30,370 nucleotides of DNA, from the NCBI GenBank assembly GCA_030605085.1, contig JAUWBH010000060.1, positions 1 to 30,370 of the forward strand. Reading direction: 5' to 3'. The DNA comes from Promethearchaeota archaeon. GTDB taxonomy: Archaea > Asgardarchaeota > Lokiarchaeia > Sigynarchaeales > SOKP01. This document shows positions 8,321 through 17,207 of the stretch, one piece after another. Both the position numbers and the translations under genes were made by a program. The notes under the pieces were generated by a model. The model saw only the letters and a list, made by a program, of their open reading frames with translations, was not told the DNA's origin and did not search any database. How positions within the stretch are numbered: position 1 is the stretch's first letter; each line of letters starts with the position of its first letter.

Positions 8321-9844
8321 ATGAGTCATAACGCAAAACTCAATCAAGTTATATTAATTTTAATGGATGATGTGAGAGCCTCTCATCTTTTTGGGTTGAT
8401 GGATAAAGGAAGATTACCTAATATGGCACAGTTAGCTGAGAATGGTGTCTCTTGTCAAAATTGTATCACTTCGTTTCCTAGCATTACATTTCCTTGCTAT
8501 TCCAACATTATAATGGGAGCTTATTCAGGATATTACCCTAAAGAAGGAAGCGGTGTTCCGACCTATCACTGGGTTAATCGAAACGATCCTCCATCTGAAG
8601 GAAAACGATTTCCATTTGTTCGCAATTATAGTATTGGAACACATTTATTTAAATTAAAGAAAGACTTAGGAAAGAATGTTCAAACTATTTTTGAGCAAGC
8701 AGGAGAAGGAAACTTTCTAAGCGCAGTTAATGTTATTAGTCGGGGGTCGCATTTTTCAACTCCTTACGAATATACTTCTGAAAACATTTTCAAATTAGTA
8801 GAGGAAGCTTATGAAACGCCAAAAAAATATTTTTCGACCAATGAAGCCCCAAAAATCACTGTAGCTTATATACCTCAAACCGATGCATTAATGCATAATA
8901 AAGGATTTGATCACCCAGATTACATTAAAGAAATCGTAAGTTGCGACGCATATCTTGGCTCTTTAATTAAGAGCCTTAAAGATACAGGCTATTACGACGA
9001 TACTGCAATTTGTATCGTCTCGGATCATGGTAATTTTAAAGCTCAAAATATGTTTGATCTTGAACCTTTTTTTCATGAAAAAGGATTAATACAATATGAC
9101 CCTAAAAATGGTAGAGGAGATTTTGACGCGACTATAGGTTCTGTTGGATTTTTTAATTTCCGCGGAGATAATTGGCATCAGCATCCTACTATCGAGCAAA
9201 TGCGGAAATTTAGGCCAAGCGGAGTAGGAAGTAAACAATTAAATTTATTTGAAATGTTATGGAAAATTCCTGGTGCAAAATTTATGTATTATCGAGACGA
9301 TGATAATACTCCTGATCGAGGAATAATTCATATGGAGCGAAGGGATAAAGAATCTGGGAAAACATTAAAGGGTCAAATTGAATATGAAGGCCATGGAAAA
9401 AAACAAAAGACAAAATACATTTATGAGAATGAAGAATTCTTTGGATACAAAAATCACGAAAAAGTAGCGGATCTTTTAGATAATAAAGCTCATACCATTG
9501 ACGAATGGCTTGCCGCAACAAATCAAATTGATTATCCGATGTTCATTGATCAAGTTCCAAGGTATTTTAAAAATCCACGGGCATGCGATATCATAATTTC
9601 TACATGTGGAGAATATGGATTTGGATACGAACACGGTAAGACAACGGAACCACACCAATATTCTCACGATATAGCTCTAAAAAAATCTATGACAGTTCCG
9701 TTGATTATTGGAGGGTCTGCAGAAATTCCTAAACTTAAGCTTTCCTATTGTAAAACAACTGATGTTGTTCCAACCTTGTTGGATTTATTAGGTATTAACC
9801 CTCATTGGAGCGTTGTAGGAAATTCGATATTAAATTACAAATAA
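8321..9844 (+). CDS. Alkaline phosphatase superfamily hydrolase (type I phosphodiesterase/nucleotide pyrophosphatase-like)
   Basis: A complete 507-residue member of the alkaline phosphatase superfamily. The first metal aspartates are in ILILMDDVRA (D16/D17). The likely nucleophile is T56 in SFPSITFPCYSNI. Further metal ligands are D188 and H192 in QTDALMHNKG and D235/H236 in VSDHGNF. A C-terminal block (EPHQYSHDIALKKSMTVPLI, then KTTDVVPTLLDLLGI) carries the last histidine and the usual helix. The family hydrolyses phosphodiesters or phosphomonoesters, or transfers phosphoalkyl groups. The long insert with HGKKQKTKY between the metal sites is unlike short phosphoglycerate mutases. No signal peptide is visible. 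The ATG has no Shine-Dalgarno site, so the message may be leaderless. Confidence 0.85.
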   Translation: MSHNAKLNQVILILMDDVRASHLFGLMDKGRLPNMAQLAENGVSCQNCITSFPSITFPCYSNIIMGAYSGYYPKEGSGVPTYHWVNRNDPPSEGKRFPFVRNYSIGTHLFKLKKDLGKNVQTIFEQAGEGNFLSAVNVISRGSHFSTPYEYTSENIFKLVEEAYETPKKYFSTNEAPKITVAYIPQTDALMHNKGFDHPDYIKEIVSCDAYLGSLIKSLKDTGYYDDTAICIVSDHGNFKAQNMFDLEPFFHEKGLIQYDPKNGRGDFDATIGSVGFFNFRGDNWHQHPTIEQMRKFRPSGVGSKQLNLFEMLWKIPGAKFMYYRDDDNTPDRGIIHMERRDKESGKTLKGQIEYEGHGKKQKTKYIYENEEFFGYKNHEKVADLLDNKAHTIDEWLAATNQIDYPMFIDQVPRYFKNPRACDIIISTCGEYGFGYEHGKTTEPHQYSHDIALKKSMTVPLIIGGSAEIPKLKLSYCKTTDVVPTLLDLLGINPHWSVVGNSILNYK

Positions 9845-9913
9845 ATTTATTTTTTTAATAAATTTGAGAGAATATATAGATAACTATATAAATTATTTTA
9901 TTCTGAAGTTATT

Positions 9914-10771
9914 ATGAAAAAAGAAACTACTCTCTTTGAAAAGTGCAAATACCAGTTAATAATTTCCACAATCGTAATAGGCACTTTAATAATGGGATTT
10001 GGAATAGGGTTAACGTCAGAAAGGGGTTTATATCACGTGATTCCATTTGACAACGCAGGTTTAGAAATAATTTTTGTATTAATCTTGATTATCATATCTG
10101 GTATGATTGGAGGACTATTAATGGGCTACCTAATAGCGCCACTGTTCCTATATATTCATAAATTGGTAATAGGGCGAAGGATGGTATACGCTATTCAAGA
10201 AAAACCGGAACCCGATATACTAAAAATCACTTTTAAACCATTTTTTCCGGCACTTTTATCTGTCCATCTTGCGTTACTTTTTGCTAATAATCCAAAGGTA
10301 ATAAATATGATTTTAATTGACCCTTCTGGCGAATTAGCACCTATATTAACTTTAACATTGTTAATTGTAATAAGTTCATTTGTTTCGATGGCTTTATTTT
10401 CACCTATTTGGTTTCTTCTCGATTCTGGAATTATTTATTCAAATAAAGATATTGTTAAAACTAGAAGAGAACCAATAGAAGTTCGAAGCGTTGGGAGTTG
10501 GTTCATGAATCAGTTGAGGGGGTATTCAACGATAGCACTTATCGTGACTTACATTACCTTTTATATTGAAATGCTCTTATGGTTTGGACCAATAATGGAT
10601 ATTACTACGCCATTAGTACTCCTTCTCTTTCCATTCATATTATCTGTTCTAGGTTTACCAACCATTATCGCTTTAGAATTTACTCTAAAACATAGAAATA
10701 AATATTTACATAAATTTGCTAATAAACTTGGAATTATCAAAAAGTTAGGAGATCCCTTAAAAGAACTATAA
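9914..10771 (+). CDS. Polytopic membrane protein of unknown function
   Basis: A 285-residue integral membrane protein with about six hydrophobic segments: near residues 15-33, 48-80 (glycine-rich, SGMIGGLLMGYLIAP), 107-125, 142-170, 205-228 and 232-255. A basic loop (KDIVKTRREPIEVR) precedes segment five, and the C-terminal tail is lysine-rich, so it probably faces the cytosol. I recognise no transporter or enzyme signature. It follows the phosphatase-family gene by 69 bases on the same strand and may share its transcript, although an A/T-rich gap with a TATA-like ATATATAGATAACTATATAA could give it its own promoter. Confidence 0.75.
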   Translation: MKKETTLFEKCKYQLIISTIVIGTLIMGFGIGLTSERGLYHVIPFDNAGLEIIFVLILIIISGMIGGLLMGYLIAPLFLYIHKLVIGRRMVYAIQEKPEPDILKITFKPFFPALLSVHLALLFANNPKVINMILIDPSGELAPILTLTLLIVISSFVSMALFSPIWFLLDSGIIYSNKDIVKTRREPIEVRSVGSWFMNQLRGYSTIALIVTYITFYIEMLLWFGPIMDITTPLVLLLFPFILSVLGLPTIIALEFTLKHRNKYLHKFANKLGIIKKLGDPLKEL

Positions 10772-10812
10772 TTGAACAGACTAACTTATTTTAATAAAAT
10801 ATTTTTAGGTCA

Positions 10813-11307
10813 ATGTTTTTACTTAAATTAAATAAGATGCGAAAAAAAAAGCAAAAAAAATACACATTTACTGAAGAAGAAAAACAATTAATTCGGCAAT
10901 TAAAGGAACAATTTTCGATGAGGGGTGTTCCTAGAGCCCAATGGAGCCTTTTCATTCAGCAAGAATTAATGTTTCAAAAAAAATCGAAAAAAGTGGGACA
11001 AAAGACTAGCTCTTCTGGTATTTCTAAAATGTTCAAGGGGAAAATTGAAAGTTTAATTCAAAAAATTGTTAAAAATAAAGCTTCAAAACTTTTTAACCAC
11101 GCTGGAAATTCATTAGAAGATATACTAGATCTCATTGAAGACCCATTAAAAAATACATTTAGTGAAGATAAAGGTTTAGCAAATTCATTGTTATCTGGAT
11201 ATAATGTGAAAATAGAAAATAATCTTGGAAAACATGGTACCTTCATCTCTGAACGTAAGGATAAAAAGAGAATGATAGTTAATTTCGACGATGATGATGA
11301 AAATTAA
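10813..11307 (+). CDS. Charged hypothetical protein, basic N-terminus and acidic C-terminus
   Basis: A soluble 164-residue protein. The first 30 residues are strongly basic (KMRKKKQKKYTF), the middle is helical (EEEKQLIRQLKEQFSM, IESLIQKIVKNKASKLF), and it ends in NFDDDDEN. This charge layout suits nucleic-acid or partner binding, but no family is recognised. The start could be 10813 (AGGT three bases upstream) or the Met at 10837 just before the basic stretch. It lies 41 bases after the membrane-protein gene on the same strand, so the two are probably co-transcribed. Confidence 0.65.
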   Translation: MFLLKLNKMRKKKQKKYTFTEEEKQLIRQLKEQFSMRGVPRAQWSLFIQQELMFQKKSKKVGQKTSSSGISKMFKGKIESLIQKIVKNKASKLFNHAGNSLEDILDLIEDPLKNTFSEDKGLANSLLSGYNVKIENNLGKHGTFISERKDKKRMIVNFDDDDEN

Positions 11308-11308
11308 A

Positions 11309-11437
11309 TTAAATAAATCTTATTCCCGCGTCAATAAAACCAGGTTCAATTCCTAATTCGTCAATAGCATCTGATACAGCGCAAGTATATAATTTTGAAT
11401 ATTCTTCGAGTAAAACTTTCATTTCTTTTTTGTCCAT
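11309..11437 (-). pseudogene. RraA-like gene fragment (42 codons)
   Basis: A short minus-strand frame with a fair Shine-Dalgarno site (AGGCGAT) six bases before its ATG. It encodes LLEEYSKLYTCAVSDAIDEL, then GIEPGFIDAGIR, and stops. This closely matches the N-terminal helix and first strand of the RraA/HMG-aldolase-like family (pattern L-x-T-x-x-V-S-D-A-L-D-x-L-G-I followed by G-I-x-P). RraA-family proteins are about 160-230 residues, so more than three quarters is missing. The lost part would lie where the previous plus-strand gene now ends, so a deletion probably joined the two. Confidence 0.5.
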
Positions 11438-11556
11438 AAATTTATCGCCTAGAAGTTTTAGATAAGTTATTATGAATTAAAAAAATTTTTTCTTATTGTT
11501 AATGTATTGTAAATTAAAATTTCAACAAGCTGTAAATATTTGGAGGAAAGATAAAA

Positions 11557-13223
11557 ATGGGATTTGAAGAAATAGATGTTAAAAAAAGAAGTAAAAGTAT
11601 TTTTGAGGCTATTAAAAAAACACCTTTTAACTATGTTCCCCTTGGAGTTATGAAAGGATTAGGTCTTAAGACAAAGAGATTCATAGCAAACCATTAATAG
11701 GTGTTGTAAATACTTGGAACGAGTTAAATCCAGGTCATAAACACTTAAAATCGTTGGCAGAAGCGGTTAAATATGGTATTATTGAGACGGGAGGGATCCC
11801 TTTTGAATTTTGCACAATAGCCCCTTGCGACGGTTGGGCTAATGGAAACGAAGGGATGCGATATATATTACCTCAGAGGGAAATAATTTATGATTCAATT
11901 GTAGCCATGATTGAGGCTCATAGACTAGATACGATGGTAACAATTTCCAGTTGCGATAAGATTAATCCTGCGGTTTTAATGGCGGCAGTAAGATTAGACA
12001 TTCCGACGATTTGTGTTCCTGGAGGATCAGACTTGCGTGAAATTAGATTTTTACCAGACTATAAAGGAATAAACCTTAATCTTTACGATGACTTCAGTTA
12101 TAAATTAAAATGTATAGGTTGCGCTACTCATGGAGCATGTGAAATAATGGGAACCGCTAACACTACACAATGTTTAATGGAAGCATTTGGTATGACATTG
12201 CCTAATGCTGCAACGATCCCTGCCGTAACGCAGATGAAATATGTTATAGCAAAAAATTCAGGGAGAAAAATTATGGAATTGCTAAAAAAGGGTATAACAA
12301 CTTCTCAAATAATGACTAAAGAATCGTTAGAAAATGCAATAATGGTAGATGTAGCAATAGGAGGATCTACTAATTCTGCGTTGCATCTTCCTGCTATTGC
12401 CTATGAAATGGGAATTGATCTTGATTTAGAAATTTTCAACGAATATAGCAAAAAAATACCTATGATCGCAAATATATGGCCTTCTGGGGATTATGGAGTG
12501 GTAGATTTATACAAGGCTGGTGGAGTTCCCGCTATTCTTAGTAGATTAAAAGACTTTTTGCATTTAGATTGTTTAACTGTTTCAGGAAAAACGATTGGTA
12601 AACTAATTCGAAGGGTCAAAGTGTTAGATGAAAATGTAATTAGACCATTAAATAATCCAATATATCCCGAAGGAGGAACAGTTATACTCAAGGGAAATTT
12701 GGCACCTCAAGGAGCTGTGGTGAAACAATCAGCTATGGATCAAAGCATGCTAAAATTTGAAGGAACTGCTGTATGCTTTAATTCTGAACAAGATGTCCTT
12801 AACGCTCTCTCGGAAAAGAAAGTTCCTAATGGTTCAATAATTGTAATTCGATACGAAGGACCAAAGGGAGGACCTGGAATGCCAGAATTATTAGCTGTTA
12901 CCGCAACCCTTATGATGCTTCAGTATTTAACTAAAGTTGCGTTGATTACAGATGGACGTTTCTCCGGCGCAACCTCAGGACCTTGTATAGGTCATATTTC
13001 TCCTGAAGCGTATGTTGGAGGCCCAATCGCGATTATTCAAGATGGCGATATTATAAAAATCGATATTCCTAATAGAAGTCTTAATGTTGACATTTCTGAT
13101 GAGGAAATTCAAGAAAGGTTAAAAACATGGAAGCCTTACGAAAGAGATATTAAATGTAGAACTTTATTAAAGTATAGAAAACTTGTATCTTCTGCCGCAG
13201 AAGGAGCAGTATTTAAATTTTAA
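11557..13223 (+). CDS. IlvD/Edd family dehydratase, frameshifted near the 5' end
   Basis: A dihydroxy-acid/sugar-acid dehydratase of about 555 residues in two frames. ATG 11557, behind GGAGG, encodes VPLGVMKGLGLKTKR and then runs into a stop. One base is missing at about 11680-11682; the next frame continues at once with HSKPLIGVVNTWNELNPGH. Later motifs are intact: APCDGWANGNEGMRY, SSCDKINPAVLMAA, GTANTTQCLMEAFGM, GGSTNSALHLPA, GGTVILKGNLAPQGAV, YEGPKGGPGMPE and TDGRFSGATSGPCIGHISPEA. These proteins bind an Fe-S cluster and dehydrate 2,3-dihydroxy acids (branched-chain amino acids) or sugar acids. GTANTTQ with the preceding THGAC resembles the Edd/sugar-acid branch more than classical IlvD, so substrate is open. 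No other branched-chain genes are near. Confidence 0.82.
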
Positions 13224-13304
13224 ATCTTGTTATTTCTTTTTTATGGTTTTTTTCGGTTTCTAAATCCTTTGACAATGTATGAAATAAATATTTTTTAACA
13301 AAAG

Positions 13305-14117
13305 CTACATAAGGTAATACCGGAATTTTTTATCCTCTACATAATATGCATTAAACAGCTCATTTTTTTGTCTTTTATCCCATAGATTTTTAATATTTTT
13401 AACACTATTATAAAGATCAACTAAAAGGTTCTTGTCGCATGGATATTGCCTATGAGAAGGATAAAGTTCAAGTGATTTATGCTCTTCGTACACCTTTATC
13501 AATTTAGAAAGAGTATCAAGAACTATGGGAAAAAATCTTCTACGAGGTAAGAATATTTCTCCATAATAAGAAACATCTCCAATAAAAAGTTCTCCTGTAT
13601 TTGTTAGCAAGCATATTGAACCCGGAGAATGGCCAGGAGCGTGAATAACTTTAACCAATATCTTTCCTAAGTCAAACGAATCTCCATCTCTTAATTTTTT
13701 GATAACTTTAGCTGGAGGTATAGTAAAATTTCTACTTGCATAATATTTACCGAATATCTTTCTTGAATGTGAAAGATCGTAAGGTTTGGAAATGATAAAC
13801 GCCTCACTTTCATGAATGAATACTTCTTCAAATTCTTCATTCCCTAAGATGTGATCCCAATGAGCGTGTGAATTGAAAACTAATAGCTTTTTTTTCCCTA
13901 TTAACTTATCTACTATTGGTTTTATGGGAGAGAGCCCACATCCCGTATCGATTAAAAGGGCAGTATGAGTTCCTAAAAGTAAATACATATTTAAAGGATC
14001 GTTTGTATAGACAGGATGGACGACTGAGATATTTTCTTGTATAACATACAAATAATCCTTAATTTTCGTAATTTTATACCAATTGTCATTACTTTCTGCC
14101 ATTTTTAGAATTTCCAT
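13305..14117 (-). CDS. MBL-fold metallo-hydrolase
   Basis: A 270-residue metallo-beta-lactamase-fold protein. The metal motif H-S-H-A-H-W-D-H lies at residues 82-89 (FNSHAHWDHILGN), followed by VIHAPGHSPGSICL for the third site, LFIGDVSYYG for the bridging aspartate, and LYPSHRQYP for the last histidine. This layout fits the glyoxalase II/flavodoxin-free hydrolase group. The substrate is unknown. The first Met (MEILKMAES) falls inside the end of the truncated PIN frame; the Met five codons later (14102) is the more natural start. No Shine-Dalgarno site is seen. Confidence 0.87.
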   Translation of the reverse strand: MEILKMAESNDNWYKITKIKDYLYVIQENISVVHPVYTNDPLNMYLLLGTHTALLIDTGCGLSPIKPIVDKLIGKKKLLVFNSHAHWDHILGNEEFEEVFIHESEAFIISKPYDLSHSRKIFGKYYASRNFTIPPAKVIKKLRDGDSFDLGKILVKVIHAPGHSPGSICLLTNTGELFIGDVSYYGEIFLPRRRFFPIVLDTLSKLIKVYEEHKSLELYPSHRQYPCDKNLLVDLYNSVKNIKNLWDKRQKNELFNAYYVEDKKFRYYLM

Positions 14118-14269
14118 AATATTTCTGAGATTGCGATGGTTGGAATTATCACATTTATCTTTCTACTTATGATATCTTGCTGCAGATTCTTTAAAACTTC
14201 TGGTGGATCTTTTTTTTGTAAATAAAATAATGCAATAGCGTCTAATACAACGTATTTTTTTGCTGGCAT
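14105..14269 (-). pseudogene. Truncated PIN-domain (VapC-like) toxin
   Basis: A 54-codon frame that starts directly after the stop codon of the AbrB-type gene (TAG then ATG). It encodes YVVLDAIALFYLQ, the first strand and catalytic aspartate of a PIN domain, and later INVIIPTIAISEIL, which carries the conserved glutamate. It then ends at TGG AAA TTC TAA. PIN toxins are about 130 residues, so the C-terminal half with the last two acidic residues is gone. The MBL gene begins within the last 13 bases, so a recombination joint probably lies there. It is very likely inactive. Confidence 0.6.
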
Positions 14270-14506
14270 CTAAGTTCTCCACAAACTCTTTTTGGCATTT
14301 TCATGATCTTCTTCCGTAAAGTCAAAATTATCAAATGAACCAATACATTCCTCAAAAGGACGTTTTTTCTTCTTGAGTTTTATGATATTCTCATTATATT
14401 CTAACTCAATAATCGATCCATCCTTTAAATCCATCTTTTCTCTCCATTTTTTTGGAATTACTATTCTACCATTAGAGGATACTTTTTGTTCAACTTTTTC
14501 TCCCAA
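14270..14506 (-). CDS. AbrB/SpoVT-type DNA-binding antitoxin (VapB-like)
   Basis: A 78-residue protein with an N-terminal swapped-hairpin AbrB domain (VSSNGRIVIPKKWREKM, DLKDGSIIELEYNENIIKL). Its C-terminal tail is acidic (FDNFDFTEEDHENAKKSLW), of the kind that wraps around and blocks a PIN toxin. It lies immediately before the truncated PIN frame, so this was a vapBC-like module. The antitoxin is intact and could still repress its own promoter in the gap 14507-14604. Confidence 0.82.
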   Translation of the reverse strand: MGEKVEQKVSSNGRIVIPKKWREKMDLKDGSIIELEYNENIIKLKKKKRPFEECIGSFDNFDFTEEDHENAKKSLWRT

Positions 14507-14604
14507 ATGTCATCACAAATCTTTTTTTGTCATTTAATTATATAGTAAGTTATTTACATATATATTTAATAAAATTAATAACCTAACCATTATCTACATT
14601 AAAT

Positions 14605-15504
14605 ATGAAAATAGAGAAATTTGATATTTTTTACATAGCAGGTTTGATAATATCGATTATATATATGGTATGGAATCTGTTTTTTGGTGTCATTTCTTTT
14701 AACATCGCATTTTTAATATTCTTTTGGGTAATAAACTTTCTTTCTGGATTTGGATTGATTTTAAATATTGCTATTGGATTTTTAATCTTGTTCAATAAAT
14801 TAAAAGATAAAATAAGCAAGGTAGGAACATACATTCTAATTTATGCCCAAATTATTATATCATGTTTATTCATTGGTTATGCGATTTATAGACTATATTC
14901 AAGTTTTACTGGGATCGGTGGATTATCTATGAGTGGAATATGGCAAGATACTTATGTGTGGATTGATAACATCATATTTATCTACGGAATAGCGTCCTTC
15001 TTAATCAATTTATACATTATTCCTATCGTTAAAGATAAGTTCGAAAGTGCTGTAAACCAAGGAAGACTTATGAAAATAAAAAAAAATGCTAAAGATGTTG
15101 GGAGGGGGATTAAGAAGAAATATTTTAGTTTTAGATCGAAATATGCGAAAGCTCAGCTTCAAGATCAAATGACTAGCAAAGAAGTATTAAAGTTATGGCA
15201 AAATAAATTTGCAATATTTTTTTTAATTCCTTCAGCAATCGCCGCTTTTATTTTCACACCTCTAGCATTCGTCCTTGCGATTTATTGGTTAAAAATCTTT
15301 GTATTTGAAGATGTCAAAATAAAAAAATATGAAAATATAGCTTTGTTAGTTTCAATGATACTTATAGGAATCATCGCCATATTAAGTCGTTTCCTAAGTG
15401 TAGAATTATATAAAGAGATTGAAGGATTAATTTGGACCGTTAATATTTTTTACCTAGCAGGATTAATCTTGGCATCAGTAATATTCATAAAAACAATTAT
15501 TTAA
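14605..15504 (+). CDS. Polytopic membrane protein of unknown function
   Basis: A 299-residue membrane protein with about seven hydrophobic segments: residues 8-28, 30-60, 72-95, 120-142, 200-222, 243-262 and 275-298. A central cytosolic stretch (about 145-195) is strongly basic (MKIKKNAKDVGRGIKKKYF). No conserved motif was recognised. The start is ATG with no Shine-Dalgarno site. It is transcribed away from the AbrB gene, with which it may share a divergent promoter region. Confidence 0.72.
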   Translation: MKIEKFDIFYIAGLIISIIYMVWNLFFGVISFNIAFLIFFWVINFLSGFGLILNIAIGFLILFNKLKDKISKVGTYILIYAQIIISCLFIGYAIYRLYSSFTGIGGLSMSGIWQDTYVWIDNIIFIYGIASFLINLYIIPIVKDKFESAVNQGRLMKIKKNAKDVGRGIKKKYFSFRSKYAKAQLQDQMTSKEVLKLWQNKFAIFFLIPSAIAAFIFTPLAFVLAIYWLKIFVFEDVKIKKYENIALLVSMILIGIIAILSRFLSVELYKEIEGLIWTVNIFYLAGLILASVIFIKTII

Positions 15505-15563
15505 TTTTATTTTTGAGAATTTTTTCCCTTCTTTTAGGACAGATACTAATTTGATCTTAGATT

Positions 15564-15683
15564 TTAATCATTTTTAAACACAGTATAAAATCCAGAACAA
15601 GGATATGTAGTATCCATTAAAACTCCTTTACGACGCCAAGTTGCACACAACTCTTTCCACCCGCGCTCTTTTCTTCCACTATC
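15564..15683 (-). pseudogene. Possible C-terminal gene remnant
   Basis: An open stretch of about 40 codons on the minus strand, bounded by stops and without a start codon at its head. It reads GWKELCATWRRKGVLMDTT, then YPCSGFYTVFKND. The composition (Trp, Cys, Gly) is unlike random AT-rich DNA, so it is probably the end of a lost gene. No family recognised. A poly(A)-rich stretch separates it from the small membrane gene to its right. Confidence 0.25.
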
Positions 15684-15715
15684 TTAAAACTAAAATAAAA
15701 AAAAAATAAAAAAAT

Positions 15716-15895
15716 TTAATCCCGTTTCTTAATCCAATTCACTAACCACGAAGGCATGCCAAAAGATAAATATGAGAGATCTAAAAATAAAATGGCAAAA
15801 ATCCAAGCTATGTAATAGAATGCAGAATAACCAGGATGTCCAAATAAAGTAATCATCACATTTTCACAAACCATCATGATTAAAAAACAAATCAT
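15716..15895 (-). CDS. Small membrane protein, start uncertain
   Basis: A 59-residue frame from ATG 15895 with two hydrophobic segments (MICFLIMMVCENVMITLF, then YYIAWIFAILFLDLSYLSF) and a basic end (NWIKKRD). The frame stays open upstream to about 16010 and encodes another plausible membrane segment and basic loop (FTIVNIIYILASKKRSED), without ATG, GTG or TTG. The real protein may therefore be about 95 residues with a near-cognate start, or be truncated. It lies divergent from the geranylgeranyl reductase gene. Confidence 0.5.
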   Translation of the reverse strand: MICFLIMMVCENVMITLFGHPGYSAFYYIAWIFAILFLDLSYLSFGMPSWLVNWIKKRD

Positions 15896-16060
15896 GCTTA
15901 TAGTAGAATAAAAGCAAGATAGACCAACACGTACTATTTTATCCTCTGATCGCTTTTTCGATGCTAATATATAAATTATATTTACGATAGTAAAATTAAA
16001 ATAGCTTAAATTGAATTATAGTTTTTCCTCTATCATAAAGAAAATCTAAACATACTAGTT

Positions 16061-17179
16061 ATGAAAAATTCAAAAAATTCTTTCGATATAATCGTAGTAG
16101 GTGCCGGTCCAGGTGGATCTTTTGCTGGGAAAGCTGCTGCTGAGACAGGATATAAGACATGTTTAATTGAAAAAGAATTTGTAGGAGAACAAGGAAGATA
16201 TAAAGCGTGTGGGGGAGCAATAGCATGGGAATTAGTAGAAGAAGTGGATTATCCCGAGGAAAAAATTGCTAGAGTAATTGAATCCTTAGAATTGCATCAT
16301 GTAGATGGTGAAAGTTATTCGAAAAAAGGAAAAGGCGCTGTAGTTTGGCGAAATACTTTTGACAAATTTTTGACAGATATGGCAGTTGAAAATGGTGTAA
16401 ATTTAAAACAAAGAGAAAGAATGATTGATATAAGTAAAGTCGATGATTTTTACCAAGTTAAAACCACTAAGGATAATTATACCGCTAAATACATTATTGC
16501 TGCTGACGGTATAACTTCTACAACTTTAAAAACATTAAAGTGGCCTTATTTTGAAAGAAATAATTTAATTTTGACTATTACAAAAGAGATGAAAACAACC
16601 AAATCATATATTGATAAAGTTTTAGGGAATGATACTGTGCATTTATTTTTCGGTATTGAAAATTTGATACTTGTTGGTTATGCCTGGTTATTTCCGAAAA
16701 CCGAAACAATTACAGTAGGATGGGGTAATCAAATTAACTTAATAAAAAAATCAACACAAGAATTCAATAAATTTACAGAACTTCCGTTTGTAAAAGAGGC
16801 TTTACGAAACTCAAAAGAGATAATTTTCAAACCACATCTGATTCCTGTAGGATTAAGACCTAAACTTTACGAGGACTGTGTATTTGCCGTTGGAGATGCT
16901 GGAGGTATAGTAGATCCTATAAGTGGAAAAGGAATTCCATACGCAATGATGTCTGGAAAATTTGCCGTAGATTCCATAATAGCATGCGAAAAAAAAGATA
17001 GATTGAACAAACTAGGTATTACTTACGAGAGATTATTGGATAGGAATTTTCTCAAAATATTAAAAGCTAAAAGAACTGCAAGAGATAGGATATTTCAAAG
17101 CGATGAAACTTTAAAAAAATTCCTTAGCTTATGGGAAAAACACCGGAGCTCAGAGATCATCTCCAGAGGACTCATTTAA
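16061..17179 (+). CDS. Geranylgeranyl reductase family flavoprotein
   Basis: A complete 372-residue FAD-dependent reductase. The Rossmann FAD motif is DIIVVGAGPGGSFAGKAA (residues 9-26), followed by the family's ACGGAI motif near residue 50. A second FAD motif reads FAVGDAGGIVDPISGKGI near residue 285. The family saturates the geranylgeranyl chains of archaeal ether lipids, or of quinones and other isoprenoids. Together with the prenyl synthase and HMG-CoA synthase genes downstream it makes a lipid role likely, though archaea carry several paralogues. The start ATG has no Shine-Dalgarno site, suggesting a leaderless message. Confidence 0.88.
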   Translation: MKNSKNSFDIIVVGAGPGGSFAGKAAAETGYKTCLIEKEFVGEQGRYKACGGAIAWELVEEVDYPEEKIARVIESLELHHVDGESYSKKGKGAVVWRNTFDKFLTDMAVENGVNLKQRERMIDISKVDDFYQVKTTKDNYTAKYIIAADGITSTTLKTLKWPYFERNNLILTITKEMKTTKSYIDKVLGNDTVHLFFGIENLILVGYAWLFPKTETITVGWGNQINLIKKSTQEFNKFTELPFVKEALRNSKEIIFKPHLIPVGLRPKLYEDCVFAVGDAGGIVDPISGKGIPYAMMSGKFAVDSIIACEKKDRLNKLGITYERLLDRNFLKILKAKRTARDRIFQSDETLKKFLSLWEKHRSSEIISRGLI

Positions 17180-17207
17180 CCATTATATCATTAGTATAGA
17201 AATAATC

